This document shows, piece by piece, positions 33,701 to 42,300 of a stretch of DNA of 64,000 nt. Numbering within the stretch: the first letter of the stretch is position 1; each line of letters begins with the position of its first letter. This DNA is from Lentisphaerota bacterium (GTDB lineage Bacteria; Verrucomicrobiota; Lentisphaeria; Oligosphaerales; JABHEG01), in NCBI GenBank assembly GCA_018676675.1, contig JABHEG010000374.1:62001-126000 (forward strand). The letters run 5' to 3'. The notes below the pieces were generated by a model that did not search any database, had not been told where the DNA came from, and saw only the letters and a program-made list of their open reading frames with translations. Made by a program: the position numbers and the translations under genes.

Positions 33701-34105
33701 AAGACGCACGCTCCGGTCAAGACGACAGACACCCCGGGAGGGCTTGAGTTCGGCCTTGAACTGGAACCATGCGAAGGTCGTGTTTTCATGGTTACCAACT
33801 CCCCCATCGCCCGGATCACGGTGACCGCACCAGCGCATATCAAGCGTGGAAGCCAGGTTCGGGCGAAGATCGCCGTGCTAAGCGATACCGGGACCCCAAT
33901 TGCCGCGATCGTCCCCCTGCAAATCGAGCTGCTGGGTCCGTCCGGCCAGGCGGCCGAATTCAGCGGCTACTATGGCGCGAAAGATGGTGTGCAGGACGTG
34001 GTCTTTGACATCGCACCAAACGACTCGCCGGGCCTGTGGGAGCTCAGGGCTGAAGAGCTGGCATCCGGGAAACGGGCGTCGACCTACCTGCGCCTGGAGA
34101 AGTAG
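30743..34105 (+). CDS. Secreted LamG plus TIM-barrel glycoside-hydrolase-like protein
   Basis: 1120 residues. Signal peptide NMTRLLWAAAWMCTLCVTHG. Residues about 50-260 are a LamG/concanavalin domain (VIALWTFDAGSE, FTIEMWIKPKSEL, GVWYHVAFTYDG, GFPGFIDQVRICDGVL). A beta-sandwich (270-370) precedes a TIM barrel (about 380-700; GVGGTDTVVEEIDTLRDLGF, GLDGVMVHTEV, YVYYRWLWGQGDG) and a beta-galactosidase-trimerisation/GATase-like domain (YKVLVMSDCDVLTESAAATV, FQANGGIVVGDENVAP). The C-terminus is another sandwich. The order resembles GH42-type enzymes, but I cannot assign a family; HTEV may hold a catalytic Glu. ATGA overlap with the HEAT/jelly-roll gene. Confidence 0.7.
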   Translation: MSPKQMQNMTRLLWAAAWMCTLCVTHGQNQPVRLAESWQSGAYTGSDATGKHVIALWTFDAGSELKAEGDRSFDITLMGAKLNATGRFGGCLESFRGHPVEDVNHGAKIANHRELSPKGAFTIEMWIKPKSELKDYPSCFLLDKKYVSHTDYQLVLGPSGKRSTKRALRAVLGYGDDSAWYSSDPLVYEPGVWYHVAFTYDGAGKGQFWRDGKAMGGTTRAGREAVAPGKRFLTIGDRNGSLYHGFPGFIDQVRICDGVLEFRPAALAMESARTTFVRMEKEVALRFSVTNRMRRPLEGAICRIGMIGASDHRVTVPDLAQGAGHQIEYALDTSLSPGPYDVVARIELPGTPPYVSDERFPITIVPRPLPHRMPVVMWGVGGTDTVVEEIDTLRDLGFTHCLGGTADMRKIWDAGEPTQASDDGRVANTQAMLNTALAKGLRVMMGLTPGRWARTKKEFLRVGQDGKHLEDIDGLHPEVQTFCYNVGASVAQTYGDFPGLDGVMVHTEVRGASAPSFSDVDKAAFLKHAGYGIPEGVDTKYGTRYTTLNEFPTDRVIPDDFPLYVYYRWLWGQGDGWSALHTALNRGLKTGVHEHFWTFHDPAVRVASVWGNGGEVDVVSQWTYSYPDPIRIGLATDELFAMADGAPLPQQVMKMTQIIWYRNQTAPMPGTEAQVTDAFFDDHDDGKGGDKDAASDRYRARWEREQPDAPFITIAPMHLREAFWTKLSRPIQGIMYHGWQSLVPDRSKKGSNYYRFTHSATQHELRRLVETVLEPLGPALMQVPDRPSDVAFFESLSAQMFARRGTYGWNGGWSGDMYLILHYAQLQPRIIYEETLARDGLDAYKVLVMSDCDVLTESAAATVAAFQANGGIVVGDENVAPRIRPDILIQRHNRPKEADKARALLLEKAAALRNELDPHYKRFAESANPDVITRCRTYGKADYVFAINDLREYGDYVGHHGLVMENGLPSETRVRISRPGGSVYDLKTHAPVKTTDTPGGLEFGLELEPCEGRVFMVTNSPIARITVTAPAHIKRGSQVRAKIAVLSDTGTPIAAIVPLQIELLGPSGQAAEFSGYYGAKDGVQDVVFDIAPNDSPGLWELRAEELASGKRASTYLRLEK

Positions 34106-34116
34106 ATCTGCTTGTA

Positions 34117-34336
34117 CGCCGAACGCCCCCCGGGCGGCATCTTCTGCTGGTACGCCGGACGGCCCCCCGGGCGGCATCTTCTGCTGGTACGCCGGACGGC
34201 CCCCCGGGCGGCATCTTCTCTTGGCGATCGGAGGGCCGCTCGCCGTACAGAACAGGCGGGCGGCATCTTCTCTTGGCGATCGGGGGGCCGCTCGCCGTAC
34301 AGAACAGGCGGGCGGCATCTTCTGCCGAGTCTCCAT
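34117..34336. repeat. Compound tandem array with 37-bp and 52-bp units
   Basis: All units begin GGGCGGCATCTTCT. The first type continues GCTGGTACGCCGGACGGCCC (37 bp, about two copies). The second continues CTTGGCGATCGG, GGGCCGCTCGCCGTACAG, AACAGGC (52 bp, two copies that differ at one base). A last partial unit ends in TCTTCTGCC. It lies between the convergent genes ending at 34105 and 34356. Confidence 0.9.
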
Positions 34337-34355
34337 TCTTCCGAGTTGCCTCTTC

Positions 34356-35780
34356 TCACGACTTCCCGCCTACATGAGGCAGCACGGCGTCGTGCGGGCG
34401 CCCTGCGATCAGTCTTGTCCCATCTGTAAACCCCTCGGGTCTGCCGGCAAGACGCTCAATGAGTCGACGACGCCACCGGGCCACGCGCTCGGCATGCGCG
34501 GGAAGGGCGGCAAGGTTACAGAGCTCTCCCGGATCGTCTTCAAGATCAAACAACTGCTCCTCACCGCTGCTCGTGATCCAGACGTACTTCTCTCTGCCAT
34601 CGGTCAGGTAGTGGTTGGCTTGCTCGTAGCTGTAGCACTGGGCGTGTTCGCCATGGAGGAACTCGCGATCGAGGCAGTCGGTGTCCCCGCGCAGAATCGG
34701 GGCAAGACTGCTCCCATCGACGGTCGCAGGGATCTCACAGCCGGCGAGATCCAGGACCGTTGGCATGATGTCTTCGAGACACACAGCCTGATCACACACC
34801 GTTCCTCGCTTCACTCCCGGGCCGCTGATCAGGAAAGGGATGTGGGCCGAACCCTCGTATGCATAGCACTTCCGGAACAGGTAGTGATCCCCCAGCATCT
34901 CCCCGTGGTCGGTCGTGAAGATCACGTACGTGTTGCGACGCGTTGCGGCATCCATGCCAGTGTGTGAGCCGAGGAGTCGGTAGAGTTGGTCGTCGAGATG
35001 ATTGATAAGCCCGTAGTATCCGGCCCGAGCCGACCGCAAGGCCTCACCCCGCAGATCCACGTGATCGCTCTGCACATCCGCACCCAGCCCCCCGTTTGGT
35101 GGCGGGGTGGCCCAATCCCCGATGTACGGCTCCGGCAGATCGAGGCGCAGGTAGCGGTCAAGGTAGAACGCAGGCGGCACGAGTGGAGGATGCGGGGCCA
35201 CAAACGACACGGTGAGGAAGAACGGGCACGATGGATCCCGGCGCTCGAGGAAGTTGAGGGCTTCCGTGACTGTCCAGGTGCTGAGATGGAGTTTTTCATC
35301 GAGATGCCACGGGCGGGCTGTCCAGCCGTTGCCGGAGATCCCGTGCGACATCCCATGCATACGGTCGCCAGACTGGTTGTCGGCAACATACCGATCGTAG
35401 TCCATCGGGTGTATGACCATCTCATCGAAGCCATAGCGCTTGCGCGGAGGATGGAGGTGCATATTGCGCCCCACGATTGCCGTGTGGTAGCCTGAGTCCC
35501 GCAGAACGCCGGGAAGCGTGGGCGGAGCATCCCACTCGATTCCTCCACGGAAGCCGACCATCCCGTTCGTTGCCGGGAACTGCCCGACCATCAACGACCG
35601 CCGGGCAGGAATGCAGCTTGGGCAGGTCGAATAGGCCCGACGGAAAAAGGCTCCCCTGCCGGCGATGCTGTCCATGTTCGGGGTCAACAGCACGGGGTGT
35701 CCGGCGATGGACAGGCAGTCGCCACGCTGCTGGTCGGTCATGATCAGAATGAAATTCGGACGGTCGGTGGTCCCTGCCAT
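34356..35780 (-). CDS. S1-family (formylglycine) sulfatase
   Basis: 474 residues from the ATG at 35780, with AAGGAG seven bases upstream. The N-terminus RPNFILIMTDQQRGDCL gives the first metal-binding Asp. The core motif CIPARRSLMVG at Cys56-x-Pro58-x-Arg60 is the C-x-P-x-R site that anaerobic or aerobic maturases convert to formylglycine. FTTDHGEMLGDH supplies the second Asp-His metal site. Sulfatases remove sulfate esters from sugars. No signal peptide is visible, which is unusual for a polysaccharide sulfatase and suggests a cytoplasmic oligosaccharide substrate or an unrecognised export route. It lies 24 bases downstream of the GHL10-like gene on the same strand. No maturase gene is in the window. 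Confidence 0.92.
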   Translation of the reverse strand: MAGTTDRPNFILIMTDQQRGDCLSIAGHPVLLTPNMDSIAGRGAFFRRAYSTCPSCIPARRSLMVGQFPATNGMVGFRGGIEWDAPPTLPGVLRDSGYHTAIVGRNMHLHPPRKRYGFDEMVIHPMDYDRYVADNQSGDRMHGMSHGISGNGWTARPWHLDEKLHLSTWTVTEALNFLERRDPSCPFFLTVSFVAPHPPLVPPAFYLDRYLRLDLPEPYIGDWATPPPNGGLGADVQSDHVDLRGEALRSARAGYYGLINHLDDQLYRLLGSHTGMDAATRRNTYVIFTTDHGEMLGDHYLFRKCYAYEGSAHIPFLISGPGVKRGTVCDQAVCLEDIMPTVLDLAGCEIPATVDGSSLAPILRGDTDCLDREFLHGEHAQCYSYEQANHYLTDGREKYVWITSSGEEQLFDLEDDPGELCNLAALPAHAERVARWRRRLIERLAGRPEGFTDGTRLIAGRPHDAVLPHVGGKS

Positions 35781-35804
35781 GTGTCTTCTCCTTGGTTCAC
35801 ACCA

Positions 35805-38639
35805 TCAATCGTACGCCTTGCCCGCCAGACGTATCCACTGCCAGAGGGCTTTGCCCTTGGAGGGACTGTTGGAACAACCGAAACCAACACCTTCACGGCC
35901 TTTCAGGGCCGGATGCGTGTAGAGACCAGTCCCGTCGATGCGCAGCACTCCGTCCACGTACACTCTGATGTCCTCGCCCTTGGTCACCAGACGATACGTG
36001 TGAAATGCGTCGGTGGTGTTCATGGCATATGTCTCTCGCCGGCGGCCCTTGAGTTGAATGCACGTAGGGTGAATCTCGAGACGCTCTGAGTGAACGCCAT
36101 CATCACTGCGAATGGAGGACCATCCGGACATGACTCTGACGCGTGCCTCAAGCGTCGCACCACGATCCGGTTGAACGTCCCACGGGTACGAGAAGTACAG
36201 GTAATCTCCGGGCTCGGTGCCGGTGTCGGCGACGTAGAGGCATCCGTCTCTTATCTCAGCCACCGTCGCCCCGGAACGGCGGTCTGTGTACCACGGCTTC
36301 TCGGGAAGAGCGCTTCCCTGGAAGTCGACATCCCAAGCCGGCTTGGCCAGCGCTCGAAGGGGGTAGCTGATCAGGAACGCCAAGTCACGCCAGGTCCTGG
36401 CATCGTCGCGCAGTTTGACATCACGCCACAGGGCTTCCCCGCGCCCCCGGCCTGATGCCGAACCAAAGATGAGACTGCGCCTATTCCAGTCCTGTTTGCC
36501 GTAAGACAGGTCCAGCCAGTGTTGCTCATCCGTCGCGGGTGTCGTGAACCGGCCTCGGCCATCCAGGGCCAGTTTTCCATCGATGTAGACGAAGACATCG
36601 TCCATCCGAGTGGCGATCCGGTACGTATGGAAGGCGTCTGTCGTGTCCCGTTTCACAGAGATCCCGGCGAATCGCAGACCGACCTTCTTCTTCTCGATCG
36701 TGACGTACTCAACCGAACGACCATTGCTGACCCTCATGCACACCCCAAGCGGATCATTGCTCGAAATGAACTTGACCGAAGCCTCGACCACCGCGGTACT
36801 GGACGGAACGGCGCTCCAGGGGTAAACCATGTTGGCCCACTCTTTCGGCCCCCTTCCGCGATCGGCCAGGAACAACGCACCGTCACGGACCTCTTCAAGC
36901 CAGTTCCGGTTGTTGAAGAGCCGTCGCCAGGGAAGCTGCGCGGGCATCTTCATGACATGATCGCCCGTGTATACCTCATCCCACGGCTCCCCCTCCCGAG
37001 GAGCTCCGTCCTCCCCGCCCTCAGCGTCCGAGGACCGACAGCGAACGTTGACTCGGTTACGCCCCCGCCTAAGCCACGAGGGAGCGACCTGGAAATGCAT
37101 CGCACTCCCGACGAAGGTCGCTGCCCGAAGCACGTGCCCATTGAGGGTGATCTCAGGACGATTGCCGTTGGGGAACACACCATCGATGTCGATCCGACAC
37201 ACGACTTCCGGCTGGGCGGCCGCTCTTGCCCCCGACGAGAAATCCTCACCAATCACCAATTCCACCTGGGTGCGCCTCCCAACCACAAGTGGAATCGGGT
37301 CCGCGGGGGACAGCAGGCGCAGACGCGAGTACGTGTTGCCGCCCGTGAGGTAACGTGACGGTGAGCCATTGCGCACGCTGGCGAAGTAGGCCTTTGGTTT
37401 GCCCTGAAGCGTGGCCACGGCCCCAATGTCATTCAGGTAGCCTCGTCCCGCGTTGTACTCGTTGAAGATGTACACACCATCGGCTCCCGCGTGCCACACA
37501 TTCATCGCACGGGCACGGTAGCATGCATCTGAACGGCGGGCGCGCAACCCATCCTTGTCCTGCCGGATTCGCGTCTCACTGAGGCACGGATAGACGCGTA
37601 CACCGCAGGCATGCCCGAGCTCGACCAGCTTCGACCAGGGATTGAGCCGAAAGTAACCAGTGGCGATCAAACAATCGATCCACCCTTCTTCCATCCAGCG
37701 CTCAAAATCGAGTCCCACCCCCTTCGCATAGTCGACGGAATCGGGCACACGAATCGCCACAAGAATTGGCTTCCCGCGCCGAATCCCTTCCCGCTCAGTC
37801 ATGGAACGAATCCGGCGAACCATCTCGGTCATCATGTCCAGCTCTGCTTGGGTGGCTCTCCCGCCGTGAGCCACGCTCTTGAAGTAACACAGATGCCGAA
37901 AGAAGTCCATCTCCACCCCATCGACATCATAGTTCTGACAAACTTCCTCGATGTAACGGTAGCAGAGCTCACGGATCTCGGGACGGGCGTAGTTGACCGA
38001 AGTCCAGGTGCCGTACGGGGGCTTGTTTTCATAGCTTCCCACCAAATACTCGGGATGGTCCTTTTTCAGTTGGGGAAACAGCCGATGCCCGGCGCCTGGG
38101 CGCCAGCCCGCATCATGGGTGTCATTCATTCGCATCGACCAGAAACACTCCATGTCGTTCGCGTGGCAGAAATCCACCATCACCTGGAGTGGATCTGTGC
38201 CCTGATCGATGAGATCCTGCGTGATGTTCTTACGCCCTTTGGTACTCGATGCCCCTGTGAACGTGTGCCCAACCTTGGTTCGATGGGTGAAATTGCTGAA
38301 TCCAGAACTGATGCTGCAGTAAGAGAGCGTATCGACTTGAGCGGCAGCAAGAGGAGTCGTCCGCACATTGAGGAGATCCGTGGGTGTGGCCTTCCGCCCC
38401 TCCAGCAGGCTCTCCCGGAACGAAGAAGCGTCACAGCCATCGTGGTTGAACCAGATCCGCCGCGGGCGGGCCAGGGCATCCTTCCGCAGCGCACGAATCC
38501 GGGTCAGTTCCGCATCCGAAGGAGGGGCATCAGCAGCAGCAGCGAGAAGACAGCTCAACTGAATGCACGCCAGTGGGAGCGCGATGCTTCGCCAGATGGT
38601 GGAAGGCAGTTGCACAGCGTCTCTCCGGGTGTCCGTCAT
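35805..38639 (-). CDS. Secreted GHL10-like glycosidase with duplicated C-terminal jelly-roll
   Basis: 944 residues from the ATG at 38639 (GGGAG nine bases upstream; signal peptide IWRSIALPLACIQLSCLLAAAA). A longer frame to 38807 enters repeat DNA and is rejected. Residues about 50-400 are a TIM barrel of the 'family 10 glycosylhydrolase-like' (DUF187/GHL10) type: RRIWFNHDGCDAS, DPLQVMVDFCHANDMECFW, YDVDGVEMDFFRHLCYF (putative catalytic Glu-Met-Asp), GWIDCLIATGYF. The rest has two related sandwich domains of about 170 residues: TTDAFHTYRIATRMDDVFVY and TTDAFHTYRLVTKGEDIRVY are clearly duplicates. Substrate unknown. Probably an operon with the downstream sulfatase. Confidence 0.75.
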   Translation of the reverse strand: MTDTRRDAVQLPSTIWRSIALPLACIQLSCLLAAAADAPPSDAELTRIRALRKDALARPRRIWFNHDGCDASSFRESLLEGRKATPTDLLNVRTTPLAAAQVDTLSYCSISSGFSNFTHRTKVGHTFTGASSTKGRKNITQDLIDQGTDPLQVMVDFCHANDMECFWSMRMNDTHDAGWRPGAGHRLFPQLKKDHPEYLVGSYENKPPYGTWTSVNYARPEIRELCYRYIEEVCQNYDVDGVEMDFFRHLCYFKSVAHGGRATQAELDMMTEMVRRIRSMTEREGIRRGKPILVAIRVPDSVDYAKGVGLDFERWMEEGWIDCLIATGYFRLNPWSKLVELGHACGVRVYPCLSETRIRQDKDGLRARRSDACYRARAMNVWHAGADGVYIFNEYNAGRGYLNDIGAVATLQGKPKAYFASVRNGSPSRYLTGGNTYSRLRLLSPADPIPLVVGRRTQVELVIGEDFSSGARAAAQPEVVCRIDIDGVFPNGNRPEITLNGHVLRAATFVGSAMHFQVAPSWLRRGRNRVNVRCRSSDAEGGEDGAPREGEPWDEVYTGDHVMKMPAQLPWRRLFNNRNWLEEVRDGALFLADRGRGPKEWANMVYPWSAVPSSTAVVEASVKFISSNDPLGVCMRVSNGRSVEYVTIEKKKVGLRFAGISVKRDTTDAFHTYRIATRMDDVFVYIDGKLALDGRGRFTTPATDEQHWLDLSYGKQDWNRRSLIFGSASGRGRGEALWRDVKLRDDARTWRDLAFLISYPLRALAKPAWDVDFQGSALPEKPWYTDRRSGATVAEIRDGCLYVADTGTEPGDYLYFSYPWDVQPDRGATLEARVRVMSGWSSIRSDDGVHSERLEIHPTCIQLKGRRRETYAMNTTDAFHTYRLVTKGEDIRVYVDGVLRIDGTGLYTHPALKGREGVGFGCSNSPSKGKALWQWIRLAGKAYD

Positions 38640-38670
38640 GGCCAATGGCTCCCTGATCACGTCTCGCCTA

Positions 38671-38767
38671 TCAGCTCCCACGCTGCTCGAACGACGCCAC
38701 GATGGAAATCCCAGCCGCGAAACGCCGGCTCTCGATGAGAGTGGAATTTGTACAGTAGTGTGCCAAG
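38671..38767 (-). pseudogene. C-terminal tail remnant of a DUF4091 protein
   Basis: The minus-strand frame reads ALAHYCTNSTLIESRRFAAG and then about 12 more residues to a TGA. The intact DUF4091 gene at 39397 ends FTDYCTNPALIQERRSAIGE with a similar number of residues to go. Only about 30 codons remain, followed upstream by GAGCCGCG repeats, so it is debris of a third DUF4091 copy. Confidence 0.5.
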
Positions 38768-38785
38768 GCCGGGGCGCCATGCCCC

Positions 38786-39155
38786 TGTCCATCAGAGCCG
38801 CGACCAACAGGAGCGGGTGCCCTCCAATGTGGGAGCGGGTGCCATCCCGCGATTCCCTGACCGCGAAGCAGCCCGCTCACGTTGTACTCAGCGGGGTGCC
38901 TGTCAGAGCCGCGACTAACAGGAGCGGTCTTCCCCCTGTCCGTCAGAGCCCTGACCAACGGGAGGGGACTTCTCCCAATGTGGGAGCGGGTGCCATCCCG
39001 CAATTCCTTGACCGCGAAGTAGCCCGCTCACGTTGTACTCAGCGGGGTGCCGGTCAGAGCCCTGACCAACGGGAGGGGACTTCCCCTAATGTGGGAGCGG
39101 GTGCCATCCCGCGATTCCCTGACCGCGAAGCAGCCCGTTCACGTTGTACTCAGAG
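38786..39155. repeat. Cluster of GAGCCGCG/GCGGG-hairpin repeats (three long units)
   Basis: Three copies of a unit beginning AATGTGGGAGCGGGTGCCAT lie at 38826-38910, 38978-39060 and 39088-39155, about 85 bases each and nearly identical. Each holds a GCGGG-TGCCAT-CCCGC hairpin. Between them are CAGAGCCGCGACTAACAGG and CAGAGCCCTGACCAACGGGA spacers. No gene is supported in 38640-39396. Confidence 0.88.
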
Positions 39156-39169
39156 GGGGCGGGAGGGGG

Positions 39170-39258
39170 CGGGGTCAGGCCTTGGAATTTGGAATCCATT
39201 CCCTCGCAAATCCACATTCCAAGGCCTGACCCCGCATGCAAGGCCTGACCCCGCATGC
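39170..39258. repeat. Solo REP-like hairpin with perfect 19-bp arms
   Basis: CGGGGTCAGGCCTTGGAAT at 39170-39188 and its exact reverse complement at 39216-39234 form a hairpin with a 27-base loop. AAGGCCTGACCCCGCATGC then occurs twice in tandem (39221-39239 and 39240-39258). Hairpins of the GGGGTCAGGnCTTG type are known to accompany REP-associated tyrosine transposase (TnpA_REP/Y1) genes in many bacteria, but no transposase is present here. Confidence 0.8.
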
Positions 39259-39396
39259 CCCGGACCAATCACACACGTTGCCGCGACCAGAGAGAACACG
39301 GTTCTCACAGCCCTCCACGCCGCCAGAAGTGTGATCACGCGCCGTTGCAGGAGGAATTCATTCATCGTCACTGAAGCCCTTATTGCGTCCCCTCAC

Positions 39397-42300
39397 TCAC
39401 TCTTTGAGGAGTTCGAGTAACTCCTCGATGGCCTCGCCGATCGCTGAGCGCCGTTCCTGAATGAGAGCCGGGTTGGTACAGTAGTCCGTGAAGGTCCGGG
39501 AGATAGTAGGTGGCACCCGCAGCAGGGCACGCGCCCGAGCCAACGTCCGCTGTGCTGACTGCGCTTCAAGCTCCCTCTCCTCCACTCCGGCCCGGGAGAT
39601 CAGCTGCCGCAGGAACGCCAGGTACTCGTAATCCTCGATGCCGTCACGGATGATCTCCAACCGGACGGATGGATAGGGCGTCATATCCGGCCCCGGCCAG
39701 ATCAGGATGCCGTCGCCGTTCACCCCGTTGTCACCATAGGTCCACGGCAAATCCTTGATCGTGATGGGGGCGTCAGGGAAATGCGGCTTCCCGGATGTCG
39801 GTCCGGGCATGCCGCGCCACCAGCAGATGCACCAGTAGAGGATGCCGCTGACATCGTGCTGCCACGCCTGCCAGAACAGCACACGATGGGCGATCGCCGG
39901 CTGGTCGATGAGGAAGTTGGCATAAGGAGGCTTCGGGCTGCAGCAGACATACGCCCAGACAGCGTCCCCGGCAGCTCGTCGGGCCCGGTAGAACTCAGCA
40001 TCCTGATCCAGACGCGAGGTCAACGGACACCAGATGTCCACGCAGCCCACAAGCGCTTCCGGGGGATCATGATTCACCGTCTGGAGCAGCGGGTAGTCCG
40101 GAGCAGCCTGTCGGACGAGTTCGTAAACACTCCGGACAAACGGGTAGGCTTCAGTGATGGGTTCGTCAATCCCATAGATGTACGCCTGCCGCGGCAGCCC
40201 CAGGCGTGCGAACTCCGCGGTCTGCCGTTCAAGAGACGCGACCCACGTGCGCGGATCCTGCTTTGTCGTCCCTTCCCGCACCTCCTTCGGGCACGGCAAT
40301 CGGGCCACACAGAAGGAGTTTGGGGGGAAGTAATCCGGGGCCAGCCGGCCCACAGTTCCCTGCAAAGCACTGAGGTCAAGCGTCTCGCTGCCATCGGCCC
40401 CCTTCCCCCGCTGCTGGTATTCCCGGGCGATGTTCTTGGGGGTCAGACGATAGTCTCCCATGAACTCACACCAGCGGACGAAGGTCTCAATCGGCATCAC
40501 GGAGCTGTACGGCTTCTTGCCGAAGTACCACTCCGCAAGAACACTCGCATAGAGCCCAAACGCACAGGGCAGCGTCCCGGGACGCGGGAGACGGAACGGA
40601 CGTACACGCAGTTCCATCGGGACGGTGACCGCATCCCCGGCATGCTCAACCCGCACGTTCCCACGGTAGACTCCCGGCACGGCACCCGGTGGCACATCCA
40701 CCCGCAGCCAGATCGGTTGCTTCCGACCGGCCGGAACGTTGAACGGAGCGGGAGGCAGGAGCACATCGGGCCACCACCCGACATATGCCTGGCTGTAACG
40801 CGTGGTCGGCCCCGTCTCGACGTACTCCACCCGATACGGGGAAACCTCGATCGTGTCCTCGCCATTGGTCAACGGAGATACCGAGACGCTCACTCCCGAG
40901 AGTGCGCGGTCAGCCGGAACCACAACAAGCTGCACACTCTCAGACTCGTCCTGAGCGGCGTCCAACCTGATCGCGTCGGCGAGCAGGCCGCCCTGGACAA
41001 CGCCATCACGCCTGACCTTCTGCAGGGAGGGAACGATCGCCAACGTGAAGCCATTCCGCTGTGGAACGGCAGGGGAAGGAAACAGGCTCTGAGAAGCCGT
41101 TCGGCGAGCCAGGGCCAATGCCTCCCGGGCTTCGGCAGCCTTCTCCCGAAGCGCCAACCGATCGGGCTCCGTTCCCGGCTTCCCGAGCCCTGACTTCCGG
41201 AGGCCATCAGCAGCGGCCTTCGCGGCCCCAAGCAACTCGAAGGTCGAGGGTGAATCCTCTGCCGAGACGCCAACCTTCTCAATCTCCGCCAGGAGCGCGC
41301 GCCGGCTGGAACCGAGCTCCACGGCGGCACGCTGGGCAGACGCCCGGAGAACATCCCCCATATCGGTCTCCAGAGTCACACTGCCGAAGCGCCGTGGATT
41401 GCTGACTCCACCAAGAGACCACGTCGTCACCTCCTGTCGACTCGCATCGTGTCGGACAACGTTGAGTCCCCAAAGATCACCCGTTGCCAGGCTTAGATCC
41501 AGGGCCTCGAACGGCACTGCGATCTCCGCAGACCAGCCTTTCAGCCCCCGGGTCGTCGCAACCTGCAGTTTCGGAGCCCAGGCGTCATCCTCAGCCCGAG
41601 TTGCCGTATACTGCCCATCGGGAGAGACTGTGATCCGGTATGAAGCTACGAACGTCTGCCCCGGATCCAGCAGCAGCACGATTCCCTCGCTGATATCACC
41701 GGATCCACGGCTCGCCCCGGTGGCCTTCACACAATCAAACGCCAGATACAACTGCCCCGAATCGCAGCACACCCAACTCCGGGTCCCACCTTCCGCAAGC
41801 GCGCTTCCGTCCTGCTGAACAAAGGAACCTGGGAGGGCGGCGGCCCGCCAGCACGGATCAGTGAGCGTTCCATCTACATTGGGGGTCCCCACGGCGGCCC
41901 GCGCCCTGGGCACGCCCAGGACAACGACATCATCGTACCACGTCGTCCCGCCCTCTTTCGAGTAGAGGGCCACCCCCATGTTGGTCGTGCCATCGGGGAT
42001 CGGCAACTCACCAACGAAAGGCGTCCAGGCATCATCGTTCCGGGTTCGAGCAGGGGTCTTCTCGAACCCCAGATGCTTCCTCTCCTCGGCGTAGAAATGC
42101 ACTCCCAGCCGTGCCCCGGGTACGCCGTTCGTCCGGACAAAGCCCCCGACGAGCAGTGAACCGCGATCAGTGAGCGGCAGGCTGTACCGATTCCATTGCA
42201 GGGCAGCCTTGTTCGGGCCCGAAATCTCATCAAACCAGTCAATCCGCCCACTGGCCTGACCGGAAAACGCGGTGCTCGTGTCCCGGGAGTGGCGGTTCCG

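Noticed and set aside
38639..38807. N-terminal extension of the GHL10-like protein to 38807
   Set aside because: The extension crosses the DUF4091 tail remnant and repeats; the signal peptide starts just after the ATG at 38639.
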